From assembly GCA_963730115.1 (NCBI GenBank), contig CAVSQM010000012.1:62001-126000 (forward strand): a stretch of 64,000 bases of DNA. The letters run 5' to 3'. How positions within the stretch are numbered: position 1 is the first letter of the stretch; every line of letters begins with the position of its first letter. The notes under the pieces are model-generated. The model did not search any database. It was not told where the DNA came from and was given only the letters and a program-made list of their open reading frames with translations. The position numbers were made by a program, and so were the translations under genes. This document shows positions 9,093 to 15,874 of this stretch, piece by piece. The stretch is from DASQFQ01 sp963730115. Its GTDB lineage: Bacteria; Actinomycetota; Thermoleophilia; Solirubrobacterales; Solirubrobacteraceae.

Positions 9093-9925
9093 CGCGCTTC
9101 GCGTCGGTGCTGGCGGACGCCGCGGCGGAGGGTCGCGCGGTCGGCGCGTTCACCTGTTACGACCTGCTCGGGTTCGAGGCGGTGGTGCGGGCCGCCGAGG
9201 CGCGCGCCGCGCCGGTGATCGTCCTGGTCGGCCCGGGCTCGTTCGCCGCGGAGGGCGGCGAGCGCCTGCTGTCGGCGTTCTGCGCCGCCGCCGAGCAGGC
9301 GCCGGTGCCGGTCCTGGTGCAGCTCGACCACGCCGCCGACCGGGAGCTGATCGAGCGCGCCGCGGCGACCGGGGTCGACGCCGTGCTGGCCGACGGCTCG
9401 CGCCTCCCCTACGACGAGAACCTGGCCTTCTCGGCCGCGGTGGCGGAGGAGCTGCGCCCGCTCGGCATCGCGGTCGAGGCCGAGCTCGGGCGTGTCGAAG
9501 GCGACGAGGACCTCGCCGCCCAGGCGTCCAACGGAGCGCTGACCGATCCGGCCGAGGCCGCGGCCTTCGTGCGCACGAGCGGCGCCGGCTGCCTGGCCGT
9601 CAGCATCGGCAACGTCCACGGCCACTACACGGGGACGCCCGCGCTCGACTGGGAGCGCCTCGAAGCGCTGCGCGACGCGGGGGCGCCGCTGGCGCTGCAC
9701 GGCGCGTCCGGCCTGCCGGACGCGGACGTGAGCCGCGCGGTGTCGCTCGGGATCGCCAAGGTCAACGTCAACACCGAGCTGCGGGCGGCCTACTTCGGCG
9801 CGCTCGACGGCGCCGGCGAGCGCGCGGAGGCGCTCGACCTGCGCGGGCTGGGAGAGGACGTGATCGGGGCGGTGGCCGAGGTGGTCGGCGCCAAGCTCGC
9901 CCTGCTCGGCTGGGGGCGGTCGTGA
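9089..9925 (+). CDS. Class II fructose-bisphosphate-aldolase-family protein
   Basis: A 278-residue zinc-dependent class II aldolase of the FBA/KbaY/GatY fold. QLDHA (78-82) supplies the catalytic Asp and a zinc His. AELGRVEGDED, SIGNVHG and LHGASGLP carry the remaining metal and phosphate-loop positions, and NVNTELR is the C-terminal phosphate-binding motif. It is coupled to the DUF1537 kinase upstream and the dehydrogenase downstream, and presumably cleaves the phosphorylated keto acid. Known L-threonate operons instead encode an adducin-type class II aldolase/decarboxylase at this step, so the FBA-type enzyme suggests a variant route. Confidence 0.85.
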   Translation: MTRFASVLADAAAEGRAVGAFTCYDLLGFEAVVRAAEARAAPVIVLVGPGSFAAEGGERLLSAFCAAAEQAPVPVLVQLDHAADRELIERAAATGVDAVLADGSRLPYDENLAFSAAVAEELRPLGIAVEAELGRVEGDEDLAAQASNGALTDPAEAAAFVRTSGAGCLAVSIGNVHGHYTGTPALDWERLEALRDAGAPLALHGASGLPDADVSRAVSLGIAKVNVNTELRAAYFGALDGAGERAEALDLRGLGEDVIGAVAEVVGAKLALLGWGRS

Positions 9926-10797
9926 CCCGCGTCGGCTTCATCGGCCTCGGCGCCATGGGCGCCCCGATGGCGCGCAACCTGGCGGGCGCCGGCTTCGAGC
10001 TCGCGGTCTTCGACGTCGACGAGGAGCGGACCCGCGCGGCCGCGGAGGAGCTCGGCGCGCGGGCGGCGGCCTCGGCGCCGGACGTGGCCGACGGCGCCGA
10101 GGTGCTCGTGGTCATGGTCGCCAACGGCGCGCAGGCGGAGGCCGTCCTGCTCGGCGACGACGGAGCGGCCAGCGCGCTGCCCGAGGACGCGGCGGTGATC
10201 CTGATGAGCACGGTCGGCCCGGAGGCGGTCGCCGCGCTCGCCGACGGGGGGCACCCGCTGCTCGACGCCCCGGTCTCCGGCGGCGTCGCCCGCGCGGAGA
10301 CGGGTGAGCTGCTGATCATGGCCGGTGGTCCGCCTGAGCTGTTCGAGCGGCTGCGGCCCGTCCTCGACACCCTCGGCGCGACGGTCGTGCACTGCGGCGA
10401 GCGCCCGGGCGACGGTCAGGCCGTCAAGCTCGTCAACCAGCTCCTGTGCGGCGTGCACATCGCTGCGGCCGCCGAGGCGCTGGCCTACGCGGAGGCGCTC
10501 GGCCTCGACCCCGCGAAGGTCCACGACACGATCCGCCACGGCGCGGCGGCCTCGTTCATGCTCGACGACCGCGGAGCGCGCATGCTGACCCGCGAGTTCG
10601 ACGAGGTCCGCTCCGCGCTCGACATCTTCGTCAAGGACATGGGACTCGTGGTCGAGGCGGGCGCCGCCCACGACGCCCGCACGCCACTCGCCGAGGCCGC
10701 GCGGCGGCTCTATGACGAAGGGTCGGAGCACGGCCTGGGGCGCGAGGACGATTCGGGCGTGATCCGGCTGCTGGAGGGTCGCCGCGGTCGCTCCTGA
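9922..10797 (+). CDS. 3-hydroxyisobutyrate/L-threonate dehydrogenase-like protein
   Basis: A 291-residue beta-hydroxyacid dehydrogenase. GFIGLGAMGAPMARNL (5-20) binds NAD(P), DAPVSGGVARAETGEL (115-130) is the substrate signature, and GDGQAVKLVNQLL contains catalytic K169 and N172. The start is GTG, overlapping the aldolase stop. Within this family the context of a DUF1537 kinase points to LtnD-type oxidation of a four-carbon sugar acid at C2 as the first pathway step. 3-hydroxyisobutyrate or tartronate semialdehyde remain alternatives on sequence alone. It is the last gene of the operon and converges on the SDR at 10810. Confidence 0.85.
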   Translation: MTRVGFIGLGAMGAPMARNLAGAGFELAVFDVDEERTRAAAEELGARAAASAPDVADGAEVLVVMVANGAQAEAVLLGDDGAASALPEDAAVILMSTVGPEAVAALADGGHPLLDAPVSGGVARAETGELLIMAGGPPELFERLRPVLDTLGATVVHCGERPGDGQAVKLVNQLLCGVHIAAAAEALAYAEALGLDPAKVHDTIRHGAAASFMLDDRGARMLTREFDEVRSALDIFVKDMGLVVEAGAAHDARTPLAEAARRLYDEGSEHGLGREDDSGVIRLLEGRRGRS

Positions 10798-10809
10798 CCG
10801 TCGCTGGCT

Positions 10810-11577
10810 TCAGTGCGCGACGTAGCCGCCGTCGACCGGCAGGGCCACGCCGAGCACGAAGCTGGCGCCGGGGCTGCAGAGCCAGAGCGTCGCCGCGGCG
10901 ATTTCGTCGGCGCGGCCGGGTCGGCCGATCGGCTGATCGCGCATGAACTCCTTCATCGCCTCGGGCTGGTTGTGGATCAGGTCTGCGGCCATGGGCGTGT
11001 CGATCACGCCCGGACACACGGCGTTGACGCGGATGCCGTGCGGCGCGTAGTCCAGCGCGGCGCTCTTGGTCAGTCCGATCACGCCGTGCTTGGCGGCGTG
11101 ATAGGACGCCCGGCCCGCGCCGCCGACGAGGCCGCCGAGCGAGGAGCAGTTGACGATCGCTCCGCTGCCCTGCTCACGCATCTGGAGGAGCTCGTGCTTC
11201 ATGCAGTTCCAGACTCCGCGCAGATTGACGGCGGTCACGGCGTCGAAGCTGTCCGCCGACTCGTCGGCCAGGTCGCCCGTATAGCCGACGATGCCGGCGT
11301 TGTTGAACGCCATGTCCACCCGACCGAGAGCAGTGACGGCGCGGTCGACCATCGCGGCGACCTGCGCCTCGTCTGCGACATCGCATGTGACGCCGATCGC
11401 CTCATAGCCGGCCGCGGTCAGCTCCTCGGTCGCGGTGCGGAGCGCGCCCTCGTCGACGTCGGCGAGCACGACGGCGGCGCCCGCCTCGGCGAACGCGTTC
11501 GCGGTCGCGAGGCCCATGCCGGAGCTGGCGCCGGTGACAAGGGCGACCTGGCCCTTGAAGTCATAGGTGGGACTCAT
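10810..11577 (-). CDS. SDR-family oxidoreductase (glucose 1-dehydrogenase-like)
   Basis: A 255-residue classical SDR with TGASSGMG (15-22), NNAG (93-96), a serine in NCSSLGG, and Y160-x3-K164 in SYHAAK. The C-terminal block SPGASFVLGVALPVDGGYVAH closes the fold. The start MSPTYDFKGQ at 11577 overlaps the stop of the upstream SDR (ATGA), so the two are one operon. The upstream SDR is open in the same frame here only because of its frame break. The substrate is unknown. Confidence 0.88.
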   Translation of the reverse strand: MSPTYDFKGQVALVTGASSGMGLATANAFAEAGAAVVLADVDEGALRTATEELTAAGYEAIGVTCDVADEAQVAAMVDRAVTALGRVDMAFNNAGIVGYTGDLADESADSFDAVTAVNLRGVWNCMKHELLQMREQGSGAIVNCSSLGGLVGGAGRASYHAAKHGVIGLTKSAALDYAPHGIRVNAVCPGVIDTPMAADLIHNQPEAMKEFMRDQPIGRPGRADEIAAATLWLCSPGASFVLGVALPVDGGYVAH

Positions 11578-12432
11578 GCGCTCGCCGGGGCGTCGTCGAG
11601 CGCAAGCGACGACGAGAGGTCGCGGTAGGCGTCGATCTGCTGCCGGCGTTCGGCGAGCTTCTCCTCGGCCTGCGCGAGCGCGTCGGCGCCGGCGATGAAC
11701 CGGAACGGCGGCTGCTCCTCGTCGGTGATGGTCAGGAGCGCCTGGGCGAGCTTGGCCGGGTCGCCGCCCTGCTGGCCGTTCATGCCCTCCCAGAACTCGC
11801 GCTGGGCGGCGTTGCGCTCGGCGTAGTCCTCGATCGACGCCGGCGGCGTAGTTCGTCGACTCCTTCGTGAGCAGCTCGGTGCGGAAGAACCCGGGGTTGA
11901 CGACCGTCGTGTGGATGCCGAACGGCTCGATCTCGGGGGCGAGCGACTCCATCCAGCCGTCGACGCCGAACTTCGACGCGGCGTAGGCGGTGCCGTACTC
12001 GAAGCCGGCGAAGCCCGCGGAGGAGGAGATCGTCACGACGTGCCCGGAGCGCTGCTTGCGCATGACCGGCAGGACGGCGCGGGTGACGTTCATCGGGCCG
12101 ATCAGGCTCGTGGTGATCTGCCGGTCCATCTGCTCGGGCGTGAGCTCCTCGAAGAAGCCGGCGTAGAAGCTGGCGGCGTTGTTGACGAGCACGTCGATGC
12201 CGCCGAAGCGGTCGACAGCGGCCTTGACCGCCGCCTCGGCGTCCTGCGGGCTGGTGACGTCGAGCCTGGCGACGAGCAGGTGGTCCGAGTCGCCGACGGC
12301 CTCGGCGACGGCGTCGGGGTTGCGGCCGGTGGCCACGACGTTGTGGCCGGCGGCGAGCGCGGCCTTGGCGATGTCGACGCCCATCCCGCGGCCGGCGCCG
12401 GTGATGAGCCAGGTCTTCTTCTCGGTGGTCAT
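11574..12432 (-). CDS. SDR-family oxidoreductase (one frame break)
   Basis: A classical SDR of about 285 residues starting MTTEKKTWLITGAGRGMG, with the cofactor loop at 11-18, NNAA at 83-86 and Y149-x3-K153 in AYAASK. The frame slips near 11842-11850, after TELLTKESTNYA. Skipping one base restores SIEDYAERNAAQREFWEG, then MNGQQGGDPAKLAQALL and the ending SLALDDAPASA. That is the normal C-terminal tail of this SDR subgroup, so a single-base insertion artefact is likely. It is divergent from an HTH regulator and shares a promoter region that contains an inverted repeat. Confidence 0.85.
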
Positions 12433-12463
12433 GGCGTCCAGCAAAGCGCGGATCTGGAGAAGG

Positions 12464-12503
12464 TGGGAGTCCCTGTTGAGAGAGCTACTGGCAGGGTCTC
12501 CCA
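12464..12503. promoter_or_regulatory. Inverted repeat between SDR and HTH regulator
   Basis: The arms TGGGAGTCCCTG (12464-12475) and CAGGGTCTCCCA (12492-12503) are reverse complements except for one position and are separated by 16 bases. The repeat sits in the roughly 100-bp divergent region, about 30 bp from either start. It is a reasonable operator candidate for the HTH regulator acting on both promoters; this is inference from position and symmetry. Confidence 0.55.
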
Positions 12504-12534
12504 AGCGCGCGTCGCCGGGTCTAGGCTGGCTTTC

Positions 12535-13418
12535 GTGGAGACCAAGGACGGAGATCCGTGAGTTCCTGACCTCCCGCCGCGCCCGGATCACGCCCGAGCA
12601 GGCCGGGTTGCCGACCTACGGCGCTCGTCGCGTTCCCGGACTGCGCCGCGAAGAGGTCGCGGTCCTGGCCGGCGTGAGCGTCCCGTACTACACGCGCCTG
12701 GAACGCGGAGACATGAGCGGCGCCTCCGAGGGCGTGCTGGAGGCACTGGCCCGGGCGCTCCAGCTCGACGACGCCGAGCGCGCCCACCTCTTCGACCTCG
12801 CCCGCGCCGCCCAGCCGGCCGGGGCGCGCCCGCGCCGGCGTCAGCCCAAGCCACGCATCCGGCCCGAGATCCAGTGGACGCTCGACGCGATCACCGGCGC
12901 CGCCGCGTACGTCGGCAACGACCGCCTCGACATCCTCGCCGCCAACCAGCTCGGACGCGCGCTGTTCTCCGAGCTGTACGCCGCACCCGCGCGGCCGGCC
13001 AACCACGCGCGGTTCGTCTTCCTCGACCCGCGCGCCGAAGCGTTCTACGCCGACTGGGACCGCGCCGCCCGCGAGACCGCCGCGATCCTGCGCTCGGCCG
13101 CCGGCCGCGACCCCTACGACCGCGACCTCTCAGACCTCGTCGGCGAGCTCGCGACGCAGAGCGAGGCGTTCCGCACCCACTGGGCCGCACACAACGTCCG
13201 CTTCCACGCCACCGCCGTCAAGCACTTCCACCACCCCGTCGTCGGCGAGCTCAGCCTCAGCTTCAACCGCCTGGACATCGCCGCCGACCACGGACTGACG
13301 CTCTTCACCTACGCCGCCGAACCCGGCTCGCGGTCACGAGGAGGCGCTGCGACCTGCTCGGAAGCTGGGCCGCGACGCACGACCAGGCCGAGCCGCGCCG
13401 GCGCTCGAACGCGAGTGA
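12535..13418 (+). CDS. HTH regulator with MmyB-like ligand domain (several frame breaks)
   Basis: A helix-turn-helix XRE-type regulator with the C-terminal MmyB-like ligand-binding domain common in actinobacteria. It shows EIREFLTSRRARITPEQAGL, then RRVPGLRREEVAVLAGVSV and YYTRLERG (HTH), and later TGAAAYVGNDRLDILAANQL and RFVFLDPRAEAFYADWDR. GTG 12535 is the best start (VETKD) but needs one base removed at 12550-12551; an in-frame TTG at 12476 is the alternative. Near 13332 and 13352 two more slips break the tail that should read HEEALRLLGSWAATHDQAEP, so the exact end is uncertain; TGA 13416-13418 is used. Such regulators usually control the adjacent divergent oxidoreductase gene. Confidence 0.7.
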
Positions 13419-13420
13419 AC

Positions 13421-14446
13421 ATGGAGCATCGTCAGCTCGGACACACCGGCGTCTCGGTCAGCAAGTTCTGCCTCGGCGCGATGATGTTCGGCGCCTGGGG
13501 CAACCCCGACCACGACGACTCGATCCGGATCATCCACGCGGCGCTCGACGCCGGCATCAACTTCATCGACACCGCCGACGTCTACGGGCAGGGCGAGTCC
13601 GAGGAGATCGTCGGCAAGGCGCTCGCCGGCGGCCGCCGCGACGACATCATCCTCGCGACCAAGTTCCACAACGCGATGGGCGAGGACCCCAACCAGCGGG
13701 GCAACTCGCGACGCTGGATCATCCGCGCGGTCGAGGACTCGCTGCGGCGGCTGGGCACCGACTGGATCGACCTCTACCAGGTCCACCGCATCGATCCGCG
13801 CACGGACATCGAGGAGACGCTGTCGGCGCTCAGCGACCTCGTGCACCAGGGCAAGGTCCGCTACATCGGGCCCTCCACGTTCCCGGCCAGCCAGATCGTC
13901 GAGGCGCAGTGGGTCGCGCGCGACCGGCACCTGCAGCGCTTCGTCACCGAGCAGCCGCCCTACTCGATCCTCGTCCGCGCCGTCGAGGCCGACGTCCTGC
14001 CCACCTGCCTGCGCCACGGCATGGCCGTCATGTCCTACAGCCCGCTGACCGGCGGCTGGCTGTCGGGCCGCTGGCGCAAGGACACCGGACAGCAGTCCTC
14101 CTCGCGCGCCAACCGGCTGCCCGAGCGCTTCGACCTCTCCCAGCCCGCGCAACCAGCGCAAGCTCGACGCCGTCGAGGAGCTCGCGCAGCTCGCCGAGCA
14201 GACAGGCATCACGCTCATCCAGCTCGCGATCGCGTTCGTGCTCAACCACCCGGCCATCACCGCGGCGCTCATCGGACCGCGCACCATGGAGCAGCTCGAA
14301 AGCCAGCTCGCCGCGGCCGACGTCGTCCTCGACGAGGCCGTGCTGGACCGCATCGACGAGATCGTTCGCGCCCGGCACCACCATCAACCCGGCCGACAAC
14401 TCCTTCGACAACCCCGGCGCTGGAGCCGGCAGCACGCCGACGCTAG
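13421..14446 (+). CDS. Aldo/keto reductase (three frame breaks)
   Basis: An NADP-dependent aldo/keto reductase of about 340 residues. MEHRQLGHTGVSVSKFCLGA opens the barrel, FIDTADVYGQGESE carries catalytic Asp and Tyr, and ILATKF holds the Lys. Then follow WIDLYQVHRIDP (His), QPPYSILVRAVE and the cofactor segment AALIGPRTMEQLESQLAA. Extra bases near 14148, 14365 and 14416 break the frame. Correcting them gives NQRKLDAVEELAQLAEQTGI, then VAPGTTINPAD and the end PALEPAARRR, a normal length. It begins two bases after the HTH gene's stop. The substrate is unknown. Confidence 0.85.
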   Translation: MEHRQLGHTGVSVSKFCLGAMMFGAWGNPDHDDSIRIIHAALDAGINFIDTADVYGQGESEEIVGKALAGGRRDDIILATKFHNAMGEDPNQRGNSRRWIIRAVEDSLRRLGTDWIDLYQVHRIDPRTDIEETLSALSDLVHQGKVRYIGPSTFPASQIVEAQWVARDRHLQRFVTEQPPYSILVRAVEADVLPTCLRHGMAVMSYSPLTGGWLSGRWRKDTGQQSSSRANRLPERFDLSQPAQPAQARRRRGARAARRADRHHAHPARDRVRAQPPGHHRGAHRTAHHGAARKPARRGRRRPRRGRAGPHRRDRSRPAPPSTRPTTPSTTPALEPAARRR

Positions 14447-14452
14447 TCAACC

Positions 14453-14536
14453 TCCTCGATCACATGTGCCCAACCTGCGCGGTGGGTCCGGGGTCATGCC
14501 CCCCGACAACCAACCCACCCAGGAAGGGAACGCACC
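14453..14536 (+). promoter_or_regulatory. Structured 5' leader, copy A (shared with 37818-37898)
   Basis: The leader before the small secreted protein is almost identical to the one at 37818-37898 on the other strand, including a 25-base identical block starting AACCTGCGCGG. It can fold: outer stem GGTGGGT (14481-14487) with ACCCACC (14513-14519), inner stem GGGGT (14490-14494) with GCCCC (14498-14502). It ends in the ribosome site AGGAAGGG. A cis-acting RNA or shared promoter/leader cassette is inferred; no known riboswitch class is recognised. Confidence 0.6.
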
Positions 14537-14861
14537 ATGTTCAGCACCAACATCAAGCGCTCGGCCGCCGCTCTCGCGGCCACGGCAGGACTGTTCGCAG
14601 TGGCCGCACCGGCCAGCCATGCCGATAGCCGGGACATCGAGCCAGGTCGGCACCGTGAAGGGGTGGCCGACCTACCACTCAGGGCTCAAGGCCGACAGCA
14701 ACGAAGTCGCGGTCGAGGGCGTCAAGGCAGGCGCCGGCGAGGTCCTGACGTTCACCCTCGTCACCGACGCGGGCAAGGGCGACGGCACGATCACGCAGGC
14801 TCGCGAGTCCGCCACCGTCACCATGCTCGACTACATGGGCAGCCCCGTCGTGACGTACTAG
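14537..14861 (+). CDS. Small secreted protein A (one frame break)
   Basis: A predicted exported protein of about 107 residues and unknown function. The signal peptide MFSTNIKRSAAALAATAGLF, followed by AVAAPASHA, is nearly identical to that of the 89-residue protein at 37548-37817. The frame slips near 14631, after SHADSR; removing one G gives TSSQVGTVKGWPTYHSGLKA and a tail ending MLDYMGSPVVTY. The mature part is not lysine-rich and does not resemble its partner's mature part. Only the leader and signal peptide are shared. Confidence 0.65.
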
Positions 14862-14901
14862 CGCTCGACCCGGGGCGGTGGCGCGTGGTGGGCGGGCGGC
14901 A

Positions 14902-15852
14902 TCAGCCCTCGAGCACCACCTTCAGCCGCCCCGCGGTCGGCTTCACCGCCAGCTCGAAGGCCGCCTGCGCCTCCGCGACCGGGAAGACGTCGGTGACGTA
15001 GGCGTCGAGAAGCGCCCGGTGCTCGAGCAGGTAGTCGCGCGCGACGGCCAGCGATCGCGCGCGGTCCTGCGTGGCGCCGGCCAGCAGCGTCGCGTGCTTG
15101 CGGAAGAAGCGAGTGAACGGGAACGCGTAGTGCGTCTCGTCGGGCACCCCGAAGGCCAGCACGGTGCCACCGACCGCGACGGCCTCGACGGCGTCCTCGA
15201 GCGTCCCCGCCTGGTGGCCCACCGCCTCGACCACGATGTCCGGTCGCGCGCCGTCGCCCAGCGACGCGGCCCACTGCGAGCTGGTGCTCCACTCCGTCGC
15301 GTCGACGCCGAACGCGGCCGCGACGTCGCGCCGGTCGATCGGATCGACGCCGGTCACGTGCCCGGCGCCCGCCGCCTTGAGCGCGTACGAGAACAGCAGC
15401 CCGATCGACCCTTGGCCGATCACTGCAACCCGCGCGCCGCGCACGTCACCGAGCCGGCGGACCGCGTACAGCACCGTGCACAGCGGCTGGATCACGGTGG
15501 CGTGGATCGGCGGGAGCTCGTCGCCGAGCACGGTGACCTCCTCGGAGCGCGCAACGAACTTCTCCGCCAGACCGAGGTGCCCTTCGGGCCATCCGACCAC
15601 GCGGGCGCCGACCGGGAGGTCGTCCGCCGCGCTCGCCTCCACCTCGCCGACCACCTCGTGCAGCGGGTAGCCCGGCTTGCCGCGCGACGCGCCGACGAGC
15701 AGGTCGCGCGCGCCGAGGAAGGTCGGCATGTCGCTGCCGCAGATGCCGCCGGCCTCGAAGCGCGCCACCACCGTCCCGGGGCCCGGCTTGCCCGGCTCGT
15801 CCGCCTCGACCGGCTCCAGCCGCCCCGGCGCGATCAGCGTGTGCGCCCACAT
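14902..15852 (-). CDS. Zinc-type alcohol dehydrogenase (MDR superfamily)
   Basis: A 316-residue medium-chain dehydrogenase/reductase. C38 (ICGSD), H65 and E66 (GYPLHEVVGEV) form the catalytic zinc site, and AVIGQGSIGLLFSYALKAAG is the Rossmann loop. The structural-zinc lobe with its four cysteines is absent: the region after H65 runs directly through GWPEGHLGLAEKFVARS. The protein is therefore somewhat short for the family. It ends with AGRLKVVLEG. It lies downstream of the ABC exporter on the same strand, 22 bp from the permease stop, and may be co-transcribed. A polyol or sugar alcohol substrate is possible. Confidence 0.82.
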   Translation of the reverse strand: MWAHTLIAPGRLEPVEADEPGKPGPGTVVARFEAGGICGSDMPTFLGARDLLVGASRGKPGYPLHEVVGEVEASAADDLPVGARVVGWPEGHLGLAEKFVARSEEVTVLGDELPPIHATVIQPLCTVLYAVRRLGDVRGARVAVIGQGSIGLLFSYALKAAGAGHVTGVDPIDRRDVAAAFGVDATEWSTSSQWAASLGDGARPDIVVEAVGHQAGTLEDAVEAVAVGGTVLAFGVPDETHYAFPFTRFFRKHATLLAGATQDRARSLAVARDYLLEHRALLDAYVTDVFPVAEAQAAFELAVKPTAGRLKVVLEG

Positions 15853-15874
15853 CGGCGCCGGAGCCTATCGGGGG

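Noticed and set aside
10810..12591. A single 593-residue double-SDR fusion protein
   Set aside because: The join exists only because of a frame slip near 11845; both halves have their own start, and the stop/start pair at 11574-11577 is a normal ATGA overlap.
12179..14446. An HTH-aldo/keto reductase fusion
   Set aside because: The linking segment is a frame-broken tail of the HTH gene; the reductase has its own ATG at 13421 just after a TGA.
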